64,000 bases of DNA from JAIDVZ01 sp964486285 (GTDB lineage Bacteria > Verrucomicrobiota > Verrucomicrobiia > Opitutales > JAIRKQ01): the NCBI GenBank assembly GCA_964486285.1, contig CAZALH010000001.1, positions 120,743 through 184,742 on the forward strand, given 5' to 3'. The position numbers and the translations under genes were made by a program. The notes beneath the pieces were generated by a model. It saw nothing but the letters and a program-made list of their open reading frames with translations, was not told the DNA's origin and did not search any database. The first letter of the stretch is position 1; each line of letters opens with the position of its first letter. Of this stretch, positions 43,305-52,823 are shown piece by piece.

Positions 43305-45170
43305 ATGGAAAATGAATTTAATAATATTACAGTGGATGTAGTTGGAACGAACATACCTGAAAAATCGGTTAAAAAAACTAAAATTTCATCGGCTTGTCGT
43401 AGACGTTCTTCAAAAAAAACCACTGAAATTAAAGGTGATGAATCTGCAAGTTCTGATACCAATGTTATAGAAAAACCGTCAGTGGATAGCAATCAAGAAA
43501 AAGGCGAAAGGGAGTTAATGTATGTTTACCGTGATGGTGTAGATTCAGAACCAGAAATATGGAATACTTCAGATAGTGTACCTCCTAAATTAGCGCAAAG
43601 TAATACAGAGAAGGTAGGAGAAGAACAGGAGAGTATACCGTTAGAATACCAAGATAATATTAATACACAAAAGCAAGAATCCTTACGTCGGCAGGATAAA
43701 AAAGATAAAAAAAATAATGTTTCCAAGAACAATAATATACGAGGGCGCTCAAATGAACCAAAGCAACGTTTCGTAAAGCAAGTTCGTATTGGTCAATTCA
43801 ATACTGGGTTTATGAAAAACCTGGAATGTTTTGAATCTATTGAGAAATTAGAAGATTTAGCGAATTCCAGTATAGATTTTTCTCAGGAAGTATTTGATTT
43901 TAATGAATATAGTACTAAGACTGCTGCACAGTTGCTTGCGGAATTCAAAATTTTAGACAATGCTGATGAGGATATTGAAAATATTAAGCGTGCTCCTGGA
44001 ACCAAGGTTTTGGAAGTTATTACTAATGCGATATTTGCCGATAAAAGACCTATTATTGTACATGGAGTATTAGAGTCAATAGAAGGAGGAGATGGGTTAA
44101 TTGTTTATTCAAGCGATAATTACAGAATTAAACCACAAAGTGCATTTGTTTCAAAATTGTTTATACAAAAATATGGTTTGCGTCGTGGACAAGAAATCAC
44201 AGCCTATCTTCATCCACCAGTAAATAATTCAACATGTCCATTTGTTCTTGCGATTAAAGATGTGATGGGTATGTCACCAGAAAAAGTTGGCATTTTACCG
44301 AAATTTAAAGATCTTATTCCATATTATCCAACGGAACGACTGTTTTTAGAAACAAATAATGATGTTGCATGGGATAATCGATCGATGCGTATCATTGATT
44401 TGTTGACTCCGATTGGACTTGGGCAGCGTGGGTTAATTGTCGCTCCACCGCGCACTGGGAAAACTGTCCTTTTACAAAGTATAGCCAATGCAATTTCTCA
44501 AAATCGTCCTGATGTTGCGTTGATGATTTTATTAATTGATGAGCGACCGGAAGAAGTTACTGATTTTCGACGTCAGGTACCGAATGCAGAGATTACAAGT
44601 TCTACGTTTGATGAATCGACAGATAATCACATTCATGCCGCTGATATGGTAATTGATAAAGCGCGTCGCAAGGTGGAAGCTGGGCAACATGTGGTGATTT
44701 TATTAGACTCTATTACTCGATTAGCGCGCGCACATAATGCAGAACAACCGAGTAGCGGAAAATTACTATCGGGTGGAGTCGATGCCAATGCATTACAATT
44801 ACCGAAGAAGTTTTTTGGATCAGCGAGAAATATAGAAGGTGGTGGTAGTTTGACAATTCTAGCAACTGCTCTTGTAGATACTGGTAGCAGGATGGATGAG
44901 GTGATTTTTGAAGAATTTAAGGGAACAGGCAACATGGAGTTGCATCTTGATCGAGCATTGGTTGATAAACGCATATTCCCAGCGATTAATATTGAAAAAA
45001 GCGGCACTCGTAAGGAAGAGTTACTATACCATCCAGATGAATTAGAAAAGATATATACCTTGCGGAGAGCACTTAAGGGTGTACCTGGAGTAGATGCTAT
45101 GGAAATGTTAATTCAACGGGTAAAACAAACAAAGACAAATATTGAATTTTTGCTCAATGTTAATCGTTAA
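43305..45170 (+). CDS. rho: Transcription termination factor Rho with long N-terminal extension
   Basis: Hexameric RNA helicase that ends transcription. Seen: 621 residues, about 200 longer than enteric Rho. Residues 1-190 are a charged, low-complexity extension (KKDKKNNVSKNNNIRGR). Then come the N-terminal helical domain, the RNA-binding cold-shock fold (IVHGVLESIEGGDGLIVYSS), the P-loop VAPPRTGKTVLLQ at about 380, LILLIDERPEEV, VIILLDSITRLARAHN and the R loop with GSARNIEGGGSLTILATALV. Known: basic or low-complexity Rho extensions occur in several phyla and can change RNA binding. Single gene with a 153-base leader. Confidence 0.93.
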   Translation: MENEFNNITVDVVGTNIPEKSVKKTKISSACRRRSSKKTTEIKGDESASSDTNVIEKPSVDSNQEKGERELMYVYRDGVDSEPEIWNTSDSVPPKLAQSNTEKVGEEQESIPLEYQDNINTQKQESLRRQDKKDKKNNVSKNNNIRGRSNEPKQRFVKQVRIGQFNTGFMKNLECFESIEKLEDLANSSIDFSQEVFDFNEYSTKTAAQLLAEFKILDNADEDIENIKRAPGTKVLEVITNAIFADKRPIIVHGVLESIEGGDGLIVYSSDNYRIKPQSAFVSKLFIQKYGLRRGQEITAYLHPPVNNSTCPFVLAIKDVMGMSPEKVGILPKFKDLIPYYPTERLFLETNNDVAWDNRSMRIIDLLTPIGLGQRGLIVAPPRTGKTVLLQSIANAISQNRPDVALMILLIDERPEEVTDFRRQVPNAEITSSTFDESTDNHIHAADMVIDKARRKVEAGQHVVILLDSITRLARAHNAEQPSSGKLLSGGVDANALQLPKKFFGSARNIEGGGSLTILATALVDTGSRMDEVIFEEFKGTGNMELHLDRALVDKRIFPAINIEKSGTRKEELLYHPDELEKIYTLRRALKGVPGVDAMEMLIQRVKQTKTNIEFLLNVNR

Positions 45171-45263
45171 GAAAAATATATTTATTTTTTTAATATTGAG
45201 AATTTTTTTAATTTGAAGGTTTTTGTTTGACAAATTTTTAAGTGGTAATAAATATGCATAATT

Positions 45264-45665
45264 GTGGATATTGAACAAAATAGTTCAGTCAACAACGGTG
45301 GAGTAAGATTTGTCAAACGTGAAGTTGCTCTTTCAGAAGGTAAAGAATTTGGTGTTTCTGATAGATTGGCGTCATCGATTTCTTTTGTTGAATCAAAGCA
45401 AAGTTTAGAACCGTCAAGACAAGATTCGTTGTCTACAAACGTTGCACTTGATGCTCGGAATGTAGAAATGTTTACGGAGAATAGTGCGTACAAGTATCTT
45501 ATTATGCGCAGCATACGTATGCAACAGTTCGCTGAAGAAGTGATTAGAGAATACTTGAAGAATCCACATTCCATTTTATATATTGGGTTAATAGAATTTG
45601 CACTTAATGCATATCGCCGTTCCATGTCAGGATCTTTTTGTGATTCATTTGGAAAGATTTTTTAA
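45264..45665 (+). CDS. Unknown protein, 133 residues
   Basis: Not recognised. Seen: GTG start at 45264, polar Ser/Asn/Val-rich N-terminal half (FVKREVALSEGKEFGVSDRL), then a helical C-terminal part with SIRMQQFAEEVIREYLKNP and a weakly hydrophobic stretch (SILYIGLIEFALNAY). No signal peptide. It lies between rho and the gapped gene at 45714, same strand. A longer antisense frame (45182-45625) exists but looks like a shadow of this one. Function unknown. Confidence 0.45.
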   Translation: MDIEQNSSVNNGGVRFVKREVALSEGKEFGVSDRLASSISFVESKQSLEPSRQDSLSTNVALDARNVEMFTENSAYKYLIMRSIRMQQFAEEVIREYLKNPHSILYIGLIEFALNAYRRSMSGSFCDSFGKIF

Positions 45666-45713
45666 CATAAAATGCTTGATCTATAATTATTTTTGTACAA
45701 CTTGTAGAGTGCT

Positions 45714-47470
45714 ATGAATTCCCATCTAGTAACTTCCGTAAACGGTAATAATACTGCTGGCAATCATAATATTCAGATTCGTGACTGTGAATATTCGATA
45801 GATCGGCAAATAAGAGAAGCTAAAGAAAAACAAATTGACGAATGTGCAAAAGCAGCTGCTAAATATGGACGTATATATGCGCCTATTAGTGAAGATTTTT
45901 GGTTTAAACATGTTTTAGCTATAGATAATCGTAGAGTTCCTGAGGCTTTTTTAAGAGCGATAACAGCTTTAACGTTTAGGCACTTTGATACTTCGTTCCT
46001 ATGTGATAGAATGCTTGATGTTCAAAAAAGTTTGGATAAAAAATTAATAGGCACTTTATCTGCAAGGCCAGATTCTAATAGGCGAGTCGAAACGGATTTT
46101 GCTTGTACTGTGGAATTTAAAAATCCTGAAGGTATTAAGACAACAGAGGATTATGGAAATAATGTGGAAATAAAAGAGAAGCTTAAATCGATACAAGAAA
46201 ATTATGACACTGTTGAAAATGAACTTCAAGAATTTACAAAATCCGCAGATAAAAAAGCATACGCAGAGTTATTAGAGCTTGAAGGTGAGTATCCTATTCT
46301 GTGTGATGCTTTAAAGAGAGGGTTTATTTTTTCATCTGAAATGCAAGTAAAGTTAACTAAGGGTGTATATAACATGTATAATAGATCTTCAGATTATGTT
46401 GCCTTTTTGCAAGCTCGTGATCATGGCAAAGAAAACTCGAACATGCGCCCTCTTAAAAAAGATGTATATGGAGATATTTCGAGATCAATAGGAGAAATTA
46501 TATTTGAAGTTAATGATGAAAATAAGTCGATAGCAACGTGTGTGAATTGTCCTGCACAAAAATTTGAAACAGCGCATAGTAGAAGGGGCAATATTATTAC
46601 TTATATTCCCTTGCCGAAAATCGAGAGTGAGCTCCTTAGTCATAGCGGACGAACGTACATTAATAAAGGTGATAATGAATTGAGTGAAAATGAGAAAAAT
46701 TTAAAAGACGATTTTATTACAAAAGTTCAGGGTCTAAAGGATCAGTCAGATAAGCAGGTAAATGAATTTTTTAAAACGAGTAAAATAACAAATGACACAA
46801 AGAAAATAGTACAGGAAGTAATATTTGTAATGGGATGTAGTACATTAATGTGGCCTAGGCTAGTAAATAGTTTTTCAAAAGTAGTTCGAGAAATGTGTAA
46901 AAATTTAGAAATAACAAAGGATAATATGGATAAGATATCAGATGTTGAATATAGTAATTATTATAGAGAATTAATAGGGTTAGATGGAATATTAAATGAA
47001 GAAATGAGGAAGAAAAATGAAGAAATTCAAAAGCGTGATGAAGAAATTCAAAAACTGAAGCAGTTAGTTGAAGAACAAAAAACAAAAATCGCNNNNNNNN
47101 NNNNNNNNNNNNNNNNNNNNNNNNNNNNNNNNNNNNNNNNNNNNNNNNNNNNNNNNNNNNNNNNNNNNNNNNNNNNNNNNNNNNNNNNNNNNATGAAGAA
47201 ATTCAAAAACTGAAGCAGTTAGTTGAAGAACAAAAAACAAAAATCGCGAAATTAGAATTAGGTAATATGCCAGTGAGCGAAACTCAATCATCCTTTCAAA
47301 AAAATACAAATCTAGATAAAAGAGATAGTTCCCAAGTTAATACTGAAATTGTGGGGCAAAAAAGTAAATGCAATAGTCATAATAATCATTACAGGAACAA
47401 TGTTAATCAAAATGATAAGTTACATTCTAGTGAACAAGTTGAGGGAAATAAATCATCATTCAGCAAGTAA
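45714..47470 (+). CDS. Unknown protein with Rpn/PD-(D/E)XK-like N-terminus and coiled-coil tail, interrupted by assembly gap
   Basis: Seen: open frame from 45714 into the N gap (47093), resuming after it to a stop at 47470. The 100 Ns shift the frame. If the 55-base duplicate on either side is counted once, the gene is 1602 bases, an exact multiple of 3, giving 533 residues. The N-terminal part YGRIYAPISEDFWFKHVLAI with EAFLRAITAL resembles the start of Rpn-type nuclease/transposase-like proteins. DFACTVEFKNPEG could be a D...ExK metal site, but the match is weak. Residues about 430-470 form a heptad coiled coil (EEIQK repeats), and the end is Asn/Gln-rich. A TATAAT at 45682-45687 may be its -10. 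Confidence 0.5.
47038..47092 (+). repeat. 55-base sequence duplicated across the assembly gap, left copy
   Basis: These 55 bases, ending at the first N, are identical to 47193-47247. They encode part of the EEIQKLKQLVEEQKTKI coiled coil. The exact length and position at both contig ends are typical of a k-mer overlap between assembler contigs. Confidence 0.9.
47093..47192. other. Assembly gap of 100 Ns
   Basis: Exactly 100 N, the placeholder for unknown length. It is flanked on both sides by the same 55 bases. Merging the two copies restores a continuous reading frame. A collapsed tandem coiled-coil repeat remains possible because the neighbouring sequence contains near-repeats of gaagaaattcaaaa. 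Confidence 0.99.
47193..47247 (+). repeat. 55-base sequence duplicated across the assembly gap, right copy
   Basis: Identical to 47038-47092, beginning at the first base after the Ns. Confidence 0.9.
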
Positions 47471-47587
47471 GTAAATGAATTTTTTTAAATGCTTGGAATA
47501 ACAGGAAAGGTGAAATAACTTATTCTAGTTGTAAGGGTTATTGTCGAACCTGTTGTATTGTTTTTTAGTTATGTTTTATGTTAGTCC

Positions 47588-47665
47588 TTGACATTTATCA
47601 AGGTTATTGATAGCAGTGCAGCGAAAGTTTTTGATGTATAGCAAGAGCGGGTGTCCGCTTTTTTT
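47588..47665 (+). promoter_or_regulatory. nusA operon leader: promoter-like -35 and attenuator-like hairpin
   Basis: A perfect TTGACA (47588-47593) is followed after 17 bases by a weak -10 (TAGCAG, 47611-47616). The transcript would then run directly into the terminator at 47643-47665, before the nusA ATG at 47694. Arrangement suggests that read-through of the hairpin sets nusA operon expression (inference). Confidence 0.4.
47643..47665 (+). terminator. Rho-independent terminator in front of nusA
   Basis: AAGAGCGG (47643-47650) pairs with CCGCTTTT (47655-47662) around a GTGT loop, with a run of seven T (47659-47665). 173 bases after the previous stop and 29 bases before the nusA ATG, so it may terminate the upstream gene, attenuate nusA, or both. 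Confidence 0.65.
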
Positions 47666-47693
47666 ATTATATAAAATTTTATGTAATTTTACA

Positions 47694-48944
47694 ATGAGAA
47701 CCAGTAATCAGATTTTATCGGTCTTGGAGTATATGGAGAAAGAGAAAGGGATCAATCGCCAAGATATGATCAATGCGATCAGTGAAGCGATTAGAACAGC
47801 TGCTTTGAAAAGTATAACTGCAGGACATGATGTGCGTGTGGATATTAATCCTAAAACTGGGCAACTTAGAGCATGGGCAATCTTTGAAGTTGTTGATTCT
47901 GTCAGCGACCCCTCAAATCAAATACACATTAGTAAAGCGTTGTTAAGTGATCCGCAAGCAGAAGTTGGGTCAATAATAGAAACTGAAATTGATCCTGCGC
48001 TTTTAGGAAGGATTGCTGCTCAAACAACAAGACAAGCGATCATGCAAAAAATTAAATTCTTTGAGCGTGAGAAAATATATGATGATTTTAAAAGCCGCGT
48101 TGGGGATATTGTAGCAGGAACAGTGCGGCGAATAGATAATGGCAATGTATATATTGAATTGGGTAACGTCGAAGCACTGATGCCAGCAAGAGAATGTGTG
48201 CATGGGGAAGAATATTTCCCAGGGGATCGTATCCGTTGTTTATTATTGCGTTTGAGTACGGAATCTCGTGACACAGAAATAATTTTAAGTAGAAGCCATG
48301 TAAATTTTGTACGTAGATTATTAGAAATAGAAGTTTCTGAAATTGCAGATGGTAGTGTTGTTATTCGAGGTATCGCGCGTGAACCAGGTTATAGAACAAA
48401 AGTATGTGTCGATTCCAGTGATAAAAATATAGACCCTGTTGGGGCATGTGTTGGAACACGTGGTGTGCGGGTAAAAAGTATAGTACATGAATTGGGAGGA
48501 GAAAAAATCGATGTTATTCGTTATTTCGATGACCCAGCTAAATTACTTTGTGAGGCAATAAAGCCAGCTGTTCCAAAAAATATTGTAATTAATGAGAATG
48601 AAAGGAAAATTTCATTTGAAGTATCAGATGAAGATCTTGCAGTGGCAATAGGGAAACGAGGGTTAAATGCTAAGTTGACTTCTCGTATGATGAATTGGAA
48701 GTTAGATATTAGCAAAGAAGTTGCAGAAGATAATGATTTTGATGATCGTTTATATCGTGCAGTAGCTGGTTGGGCAAAAGTTCCAGGCATCTCAGAGCAG
48801 GATGCTAGAAAACTTGTAGCAGCTGGAATTACTGATGTTGAAGCATTTGAGAGCGTAGAAGCAAATGATCTTGTAGATGTTGGATTTTTGCCAGAAGATG
48901 CTCAACATGTTGTTGAAGTAATAAATAAATTCTGTAAAAAATAA
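47694..48944 (+). CDS. nusA: Transcription termination/antitermination factor NusA
   Basis: Binds RNA polymerase and nascent RNA to control pausing and termination. Seen: 416 residues from the ATG at 47694 (MRTSNQILSVLEYMEKEKGI); earlier in-frame ATGs would lie across the leader hairpin. It has an N-terminal polymerase-binding domain, an S1 domain about 130-200 (GDIVAGTVRRIDNGNVYIEL), KH1 and KH2 (DPVGACVGTRGVRVKSIVHE, AVAIGKRGLNAKLTSRM) and a short C-terminal helix-hairpin-helix (GISEQDARKLVAAG). Heads nusA-infB-rbfA-nrnA-truB-ribF, a classic bacterial order. Confidence 0.94.
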   Translation: MRTSNQILSVLEYMEKEKGINRQDMINAISEAIRTAALKSITAGHDVRVDINPKTGQLRAWAIFEVVDSVSDPSNQIHISKALLSDPQAEVGSIIETEIDPALLGRIAAQTTRQAIMQKIKFFEREKIYDDFKSRVGDIVAGTVRRIDNGNVYIELGNVEALMPARECVHGEEYFPGDRIRCLLLRLSTESRDTEIILSRSHVNFVRRLLEIEVSEIADGSVVIRGIAREPGYRTKVCVDSSDKNIDPVGACVGTRGVRVKSIVHELGGEKIDVIRYFDDPAKLLCEAIKPAVPKNIVINENERKISFEVSDEDLAVAIGKRGLNAKLTSRMMNWKLDISKEVAEDNDFDDRLYRAVAGWAKVPGISEQDARKLVAAGITDVEAFESVEANDLVDVGFLPEDAQHVVEVINKFCKK

Positions 48945-48965
48945 TAATGGGTAAACTAATAGAAT

Positions 48966-51503
48966 ATGAGTGTTAGGATATATCAGTTAGCTAAGCAATT
49001 AAAACTGGAAAATCGCAAGGTAATAGAATTATTGCGTGCACGTGGGTTAAATGTAAATAGCCCGTCAAATACAATTCCCACGATATATGCTAATGCTTTA
49101 ATTGAAGAGCTAAAGGAAGCGTCTATTGATCAGCAAGATGGTGGCGATCAAGATGTACAGGAAGTAAGAAATGATAATGATAAAGACGAAAATGATATAG
49201 ACGTAGCACAATCATCGAAGGTAGATGATTTAGAGACTGATGAGGTTAATTACGTTGTGCCAGAAACTGTTGTAACAAGCAAGTCAGATGTTGTTGAAGG
49301 AAATGACGTACAAGAATCGCAAGATAATAGCAATGATAGCCATTTGGTTACTGCAGCTAATACAATTGTCATAAAACGTTCGATTCCGATACAGCCTAAA
49401 CGAATGCATAATCCATTAGAAGATATTATAAAGGCTAGTAAATTAGCGCGTGAGAAAAAATTAAAGGAAGCAGCGAAACCAAAAGTTAAGCGAGAAGATG
49501 TCGCTCAAAGTGATAAATTTTTTGTAAAATCGCAAGATAGTGTCATAGCAAAACACTCCAATAATGTAGTTGCTACAGCTCATTCCACAGAAAACAAAAA
49601 TCAAGCAATAAATAACGATAGCGAACAAAAAGCAATTGATTCGAAATTAAAGGAAGAAGAGGATCGCAGACCAGTTTTCCGTCCATTTTTAAAAAAGATC
49701 GAGCGACCAGTAAAAAATACTGTTCTAAAGACTATTGTAGTAAAACAACCGATAATTGTACGCGATCTTGCGGAACAGATGAATGTGAAACCATTCCAGC
49801 TGATATCGAAGTTAATGAGTATGAGTGTGTTCGCGTCAATGAACCATGCATTGGAACCGGAAAATGCACAGCGAGTAGCAGAAAAATTTGGATATATATT
49901 AGAGATAAAACATCGTGGAGATGTAGAAACTAAAAGTAAACCGAAGGTAGAAAAGAAAGTTGCGGTGCCTGATAAGACGCGCAATTTAACTTCTCGTCCA
50001 CCAGTAGTTTGCGTATTAGGTCATGTTGATCATGGTAAGACTACTTTGCTTGATACCATTCGTAAAGCGCATGTCGCTAAGGGGGAAGCGGGAGGAATTA
50101 CACAACATGTTGCAGCATATCAAGTGGAACATGAAGGGAAAAAAATAACATTTATTGATACTCCTGGGCATGCTGCATTTTCTAAAATGCGTGAACGTGG
50201 CGCAAATATTACTGATATTGCTGTTTTAGTTGTCGCTGCTGATGATGGCTTTATGCCGCAAACAGATGAAGCTTTGAATTTTGCCAAAAGAGCAAATATT
50301 CCAGTGATTGTTGCAATTAATAAGATCGATGCAAAGGGAGCAAATGTAGATCATGTTAAATTACAAATGCAACAACGTGGCATTATGTCGGAAGATTGGG
50401 GCGGCGAAACGTTATGTTCTTCTATCTCAGCACTTAATGGTACAAACATTTCAGAATTATTAGAGTTAATACTGCTGCAGGCAGAAATGATGGAACTGAA
50501 GGCAGATTCTGCGGATACTCCAAGTGGGGTGATTTTAGAATCACAAGTGGAGATTGGACGTGGGCCAACTGCTAGTGTTATAATTAAAGAAGGCTCGGTG
50601 CATATTGGTGATTGTATTGTTTGTGGAACGGCGTACTGTAAAGTTCGTGCCCTATTGAATGACCATGATAAATCTATTAAAGTAGCTCCACCATCGACTC
50701 CTGTGAAGATTATTGGGTGGACTGACGTACCAGATGTTGGGGCAGATTTTTCTACAGTAAAAAATGAAAAGATTGCACGTGAAATTGTCGAAGAAAATAT
50801 TGCAGCGGCTAAAATAAAGCGTGAAGAAGCACTCAAAAAGAACGAAATTGTAGATGTTGAGCAATTATTCTCAGCGATGTCGGAAGAAAATGATAAAGTT
50901 TTGAGGGTTATAATATGTGCTGATGTGCAAGGTAGCATAGAAGCATTAGAGGGGTGTTTGCTTGCTATCGACAGTAAAAAGGTGAAGCTTGAGATTATTG
51001 GATATAATGTGGGAGCTATCAGCAAAAACGATATTGAACTAGCAAATACTGCAGAAGCTACGATTGTAGCATTTAATACAAAATTTGATGTTGGCGCTCA
51101 ATCATTAGCCAAGAATTATGGCACAAAAGTTATACAACATAACATAATTTATGAAATTATTGAACAAGTTCAGGAAGCAATGGCGGACTTGTTGGATCCA
51201 GAATTACATGAACAGAAGGTTGGTGCTGCTGAAGTTCGACAGATTTTTCAGTTAAAGGTTGAAACTGTTGCTGGATGCATGGTAACAGAAGGGAAGATTT
51301 TGCGTGATAAATTTGTACGTGTTGTGCGCAAAAAAAATATTATTTTTCAAGGAAAGTTTGCTTCTATCAAGCACTTAAAAGAAGATCTTACAGAGGTTCG
51401 TGCAGGATTTGAGTGTGGTATTTGCATTGCAGGATTTGAAGATTTTGAAATCGGAGATATTTTAGAATGCTTTGAAATCCAAAAAATTCAGCCGTCATTG
51501 TAA
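48966..51503 (+). CDS. infB: Translation initiation factor IF-2
   Basis: GTPase that brings fMet-tRNA to the 30S subunit. Seen: 845 residues. An N-terminal IF2N module (MSVRIYQLAKQLKLENRKVI) is followed by a long, variable charged linker (to about 240). A second IF2N-type region comes next, then the G domain with CVLGHVDHGKTTLLDTIRKA (about 348-367), DTPGHAAFS and VAINKID, and domains II-IV. All GTP motifs intact. 21 bases after nusA and 8 bases before rbfA. Confidence 0.95.
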   Translation: MSVRIYQLAKQLKLENRKVIELLRARGLNVNSPSNTIPTIYANALIEELKEASIDQQDGGDQDVQEVRNDNDKDENDIDVAQSSKVDDLETDEVNYVVPETVVTSKSDVVEGNDVQESQDNSNDSHLVTAANTIVIKRSIPIQPKRMHNPLEDIIKASKLAREKKLKEAAKPKVKREDVAQSDKFFVKSQDSVIAKHSNNVVATAHSTENKNQAINNDSEQKAIDSKLKEEEDRRPVFRPFLKKIERPVKNTVLKTIVVKQPIIVRDLAEQMNVKPFQLISKLMSMSVFASMNHALEPENAQRVAEKFGYILEIKHRGDVETKSKPKVEKKVAVPDKTRNLTSRPPVVCVLGHVDHGKTTLLDTIRKAHVAKGEAGGITQHVAAYQVEHEGKKITFIDTPGHAAFSKMRERGANITDIAVLVVAADDGFMPQTDEALNFAKRANIPVIVAINKIDAKGANVDHVKLQMQQRGIMSEDWGGETLCSSISALNGTNISELLELILLQAEMMELKADSADTPSGVILESQVEIGRGPTASVIIKEGSVHIGDCIVCGTAYCKVRALLNDHDKSIKVAPPSTPVKIIGWTDVPDVGADFSTVKNEKIAREIVEENIAAAKIKREEALKKNEIVDVEQLFSAMSEENDKVLRVIICADVQGSIEALEGCLLAIDSKKVKLEIIGYNVGAISKNDIELANTAEATIVAFNTKFDVGAQSLAKNYGTKVIQHNIIYEIIEQVQEAMADLLDPELHEQKVGAAEVRQIFQLKVETVAGCMVTEGKILRDKFVRVVRKKNIIFQGKFASIKHLKEDLTEVRAGFECGICIAGFEDFEIGDILECFEIQKIQPSL

Positions 51504-51511
51504 AGTGGTTT

Positions 51512-51856
51512 ATGAGTGAGTTGCGAATTGTTAAATTAAACCGAATTCTGTGTAATGAATTTAATAATATTCTGCGCACATTTTTTCGAGATACTTTATG
51601 TAACATTACAATAACTGCGATAAATATTTCTCCTGATTTTCATGATGCTCAAGTATTTGTTTCTATACTTGGGGATGTAGAGAATGAGAAAAAAGAAATA
51701 GATATGTTGCGTAATAATTTAGGAATTATTAAGAAGCGTTTATTTTCTAGAGTACAGTTAAAATATGTACCACGTATGAATTTAAGAATAGATCATTCTA
51801 TAAAACGTGGTCAAGAGGTTTTAGATATTTTAGATTCCTTGGAAATCCATGAATAA
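51512..51856 (+). CDS. rbfA: Ribosome-binding factor A
   Basis: Assists 16S rRNA maturation of the 30S subunit. Seen: 114 residues with the KH-like fold: IVKLNRILCNEFNNILRTFF, ITAINISPDFHDAQVFVSIL and a C-terminal RIDHSIKRGQEVLDILDSL. Normal length. Overlaps nrnA by 8 bases. Confidence 0.9.
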   Translation: MSELRIVKLNRILCNEFNNILRTFFRDTLCNITITAINISPDFHDAQVFVSILGDVENEKKEIDMLRNNLGIIKKRLFSRVQLKYVPRMNLRIDHSIKRGQEVLDILDSLEIHE

Positions 51857-52823
51857 TACTGTTCCAGGTTTAGTAGAAATTTTATCAACGTATCCGGCGT
51901 ACAATATCGTTGGGCATGTGAATCCAGATGGTGATTGTATTGGTAGTGGAGTTGCATTGTGTCAAGTATTAGAGCATCTTGGAAAAGATGGATTTTTTAT
52001 TCGTAATAGTCAAGTAGCAGACCATTTTGATTACTTCTTTATAAATATTACTTCTGTAGACTTAGAATCTTGTAATTATCAATTACCTCTTATCTGTGTA
52101 GACTGTCCAGTTTATTCTCGAGTGGGAAAAATATTATTGGAAAAATATGAAAGTCCATTTTTAGTTATCGATCATCATATTTCTAATAAAAAATTTGGAA
52201 AGTATAATATTGTTGCTCCATACGCTGCTTCAACGACAGAAGTGTTAATGCAACTTTTAGAGCGGGATAAAATTCATATAACTGCCAATATTGCTGAGGC
52301 GTTATATTTAGGGCTCATGACTGATACTGGGCGATTTTCATATAATACGTCGGTTAATACTTTTAAATATGCTTATGATTTAGTATCTGCTGGAGTAAAT
52401 CCAAATAAAATATGTTCTATTATTTACGAAAATAATTCCATTAAGCGGTATCGTTTACTAGAACGTTTTTTAAACCATATGGAATTATTTAGTAATGACC
52501 GTGCATGTTTATCGTATTTATCTACTGCCGACTTTATGGAGACTGGAGGAAGCCCGTTAGATACTGAAGGATTTGTTGGTTATACGCGTGAACTTCATGG
52601 AATATTAGTTGGATGTTATATTGAGTATCATGATAATTTTGTAAAATGTAGCATGCGATCATCAAATAAAGAATTACGTCTTGATTTATTAGCAAGTAAA
52701 TTAGGTGGTGGCGGACATGCGTGTGCTGCTGGTTTTACGTCTGATGTAGATACTTTTTCACGAAACATGCTTAAAGAAGTGATTGATGCCCATATTAGTA
52801 AATTTTTTATCAATCATGGCTGA
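51849..52823 (+). CDS. nrnA: DHH-family phosphoesterase, NrnA-like oligoribonuclease/pAp phosphatase
   Basis: Degrades short RNA oligonucleotides and 3'-phosphoadenosine 5'-phosphate. Seen: 324 residues. The DHH domain has VGHVNPDGDCIGSGVALCQ (about 21-39), ICVDCP, the DHH triad in VIDHHISN (about 105) and GLMTDTGRFSYNT. The DHHA1 domain has the GGGGHACAAGF glycine motif near residue 286. The position between rbfA and truB is typical of nrnA. Overlaps rbfA by 8 bases and truB by 8. Confidence 0.9.
   Translation: MNNTVPGLVEILSTYPAYNIVGHVNPDGDCIGSGVALCQVLEHLGKDGFFIRNSQVADHFDYFFINITSVDLESCNYQLPLICVDCPVYSRVGKILLEKYESPFLVIDHHISNKKFGKYNIVAPYAASTTEVLMQLLERDKIHITANIAEALYLGLMTDTGRFSYNTSVNTFKYAYDLVSAGVNPNKICSIIYENNSIKRYRLLERFLNHMELFSNDRACLSYLSTADFMETGGSPLDTEGFVGYTRELHGILVGCYIEYHDNFVKCSMRSSNKELRLDLLASKLGGGGHACAAGFTSDVDTFSRNMLKEVIDAHISKFFINHG

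Noticed and set aside
45182..45625. 147-codon minus-strand frame opposite 45264-45665
   Set aside because: Composition looks like a reverse shadow (Ser/Asn/Cys-rich), and the start is inside the plus-strand frame. The plus strand fits the direction of both neighbours.
46960..47250. Tandem satellite or CRISPR-like repeats around the gap
   Set aside because: The repeats are coding coiled-coil heptads plus one contig-end duplication; there are no regular spacers and no cas genes.
50351..51025. 224-codon open frame antisense to infB
   Set aside because: Lies entirely inside the conserved IF-2 gene, Ser/Ile-rich in the way antisense frames of AT-rich genes are, no ribosome-binding site.
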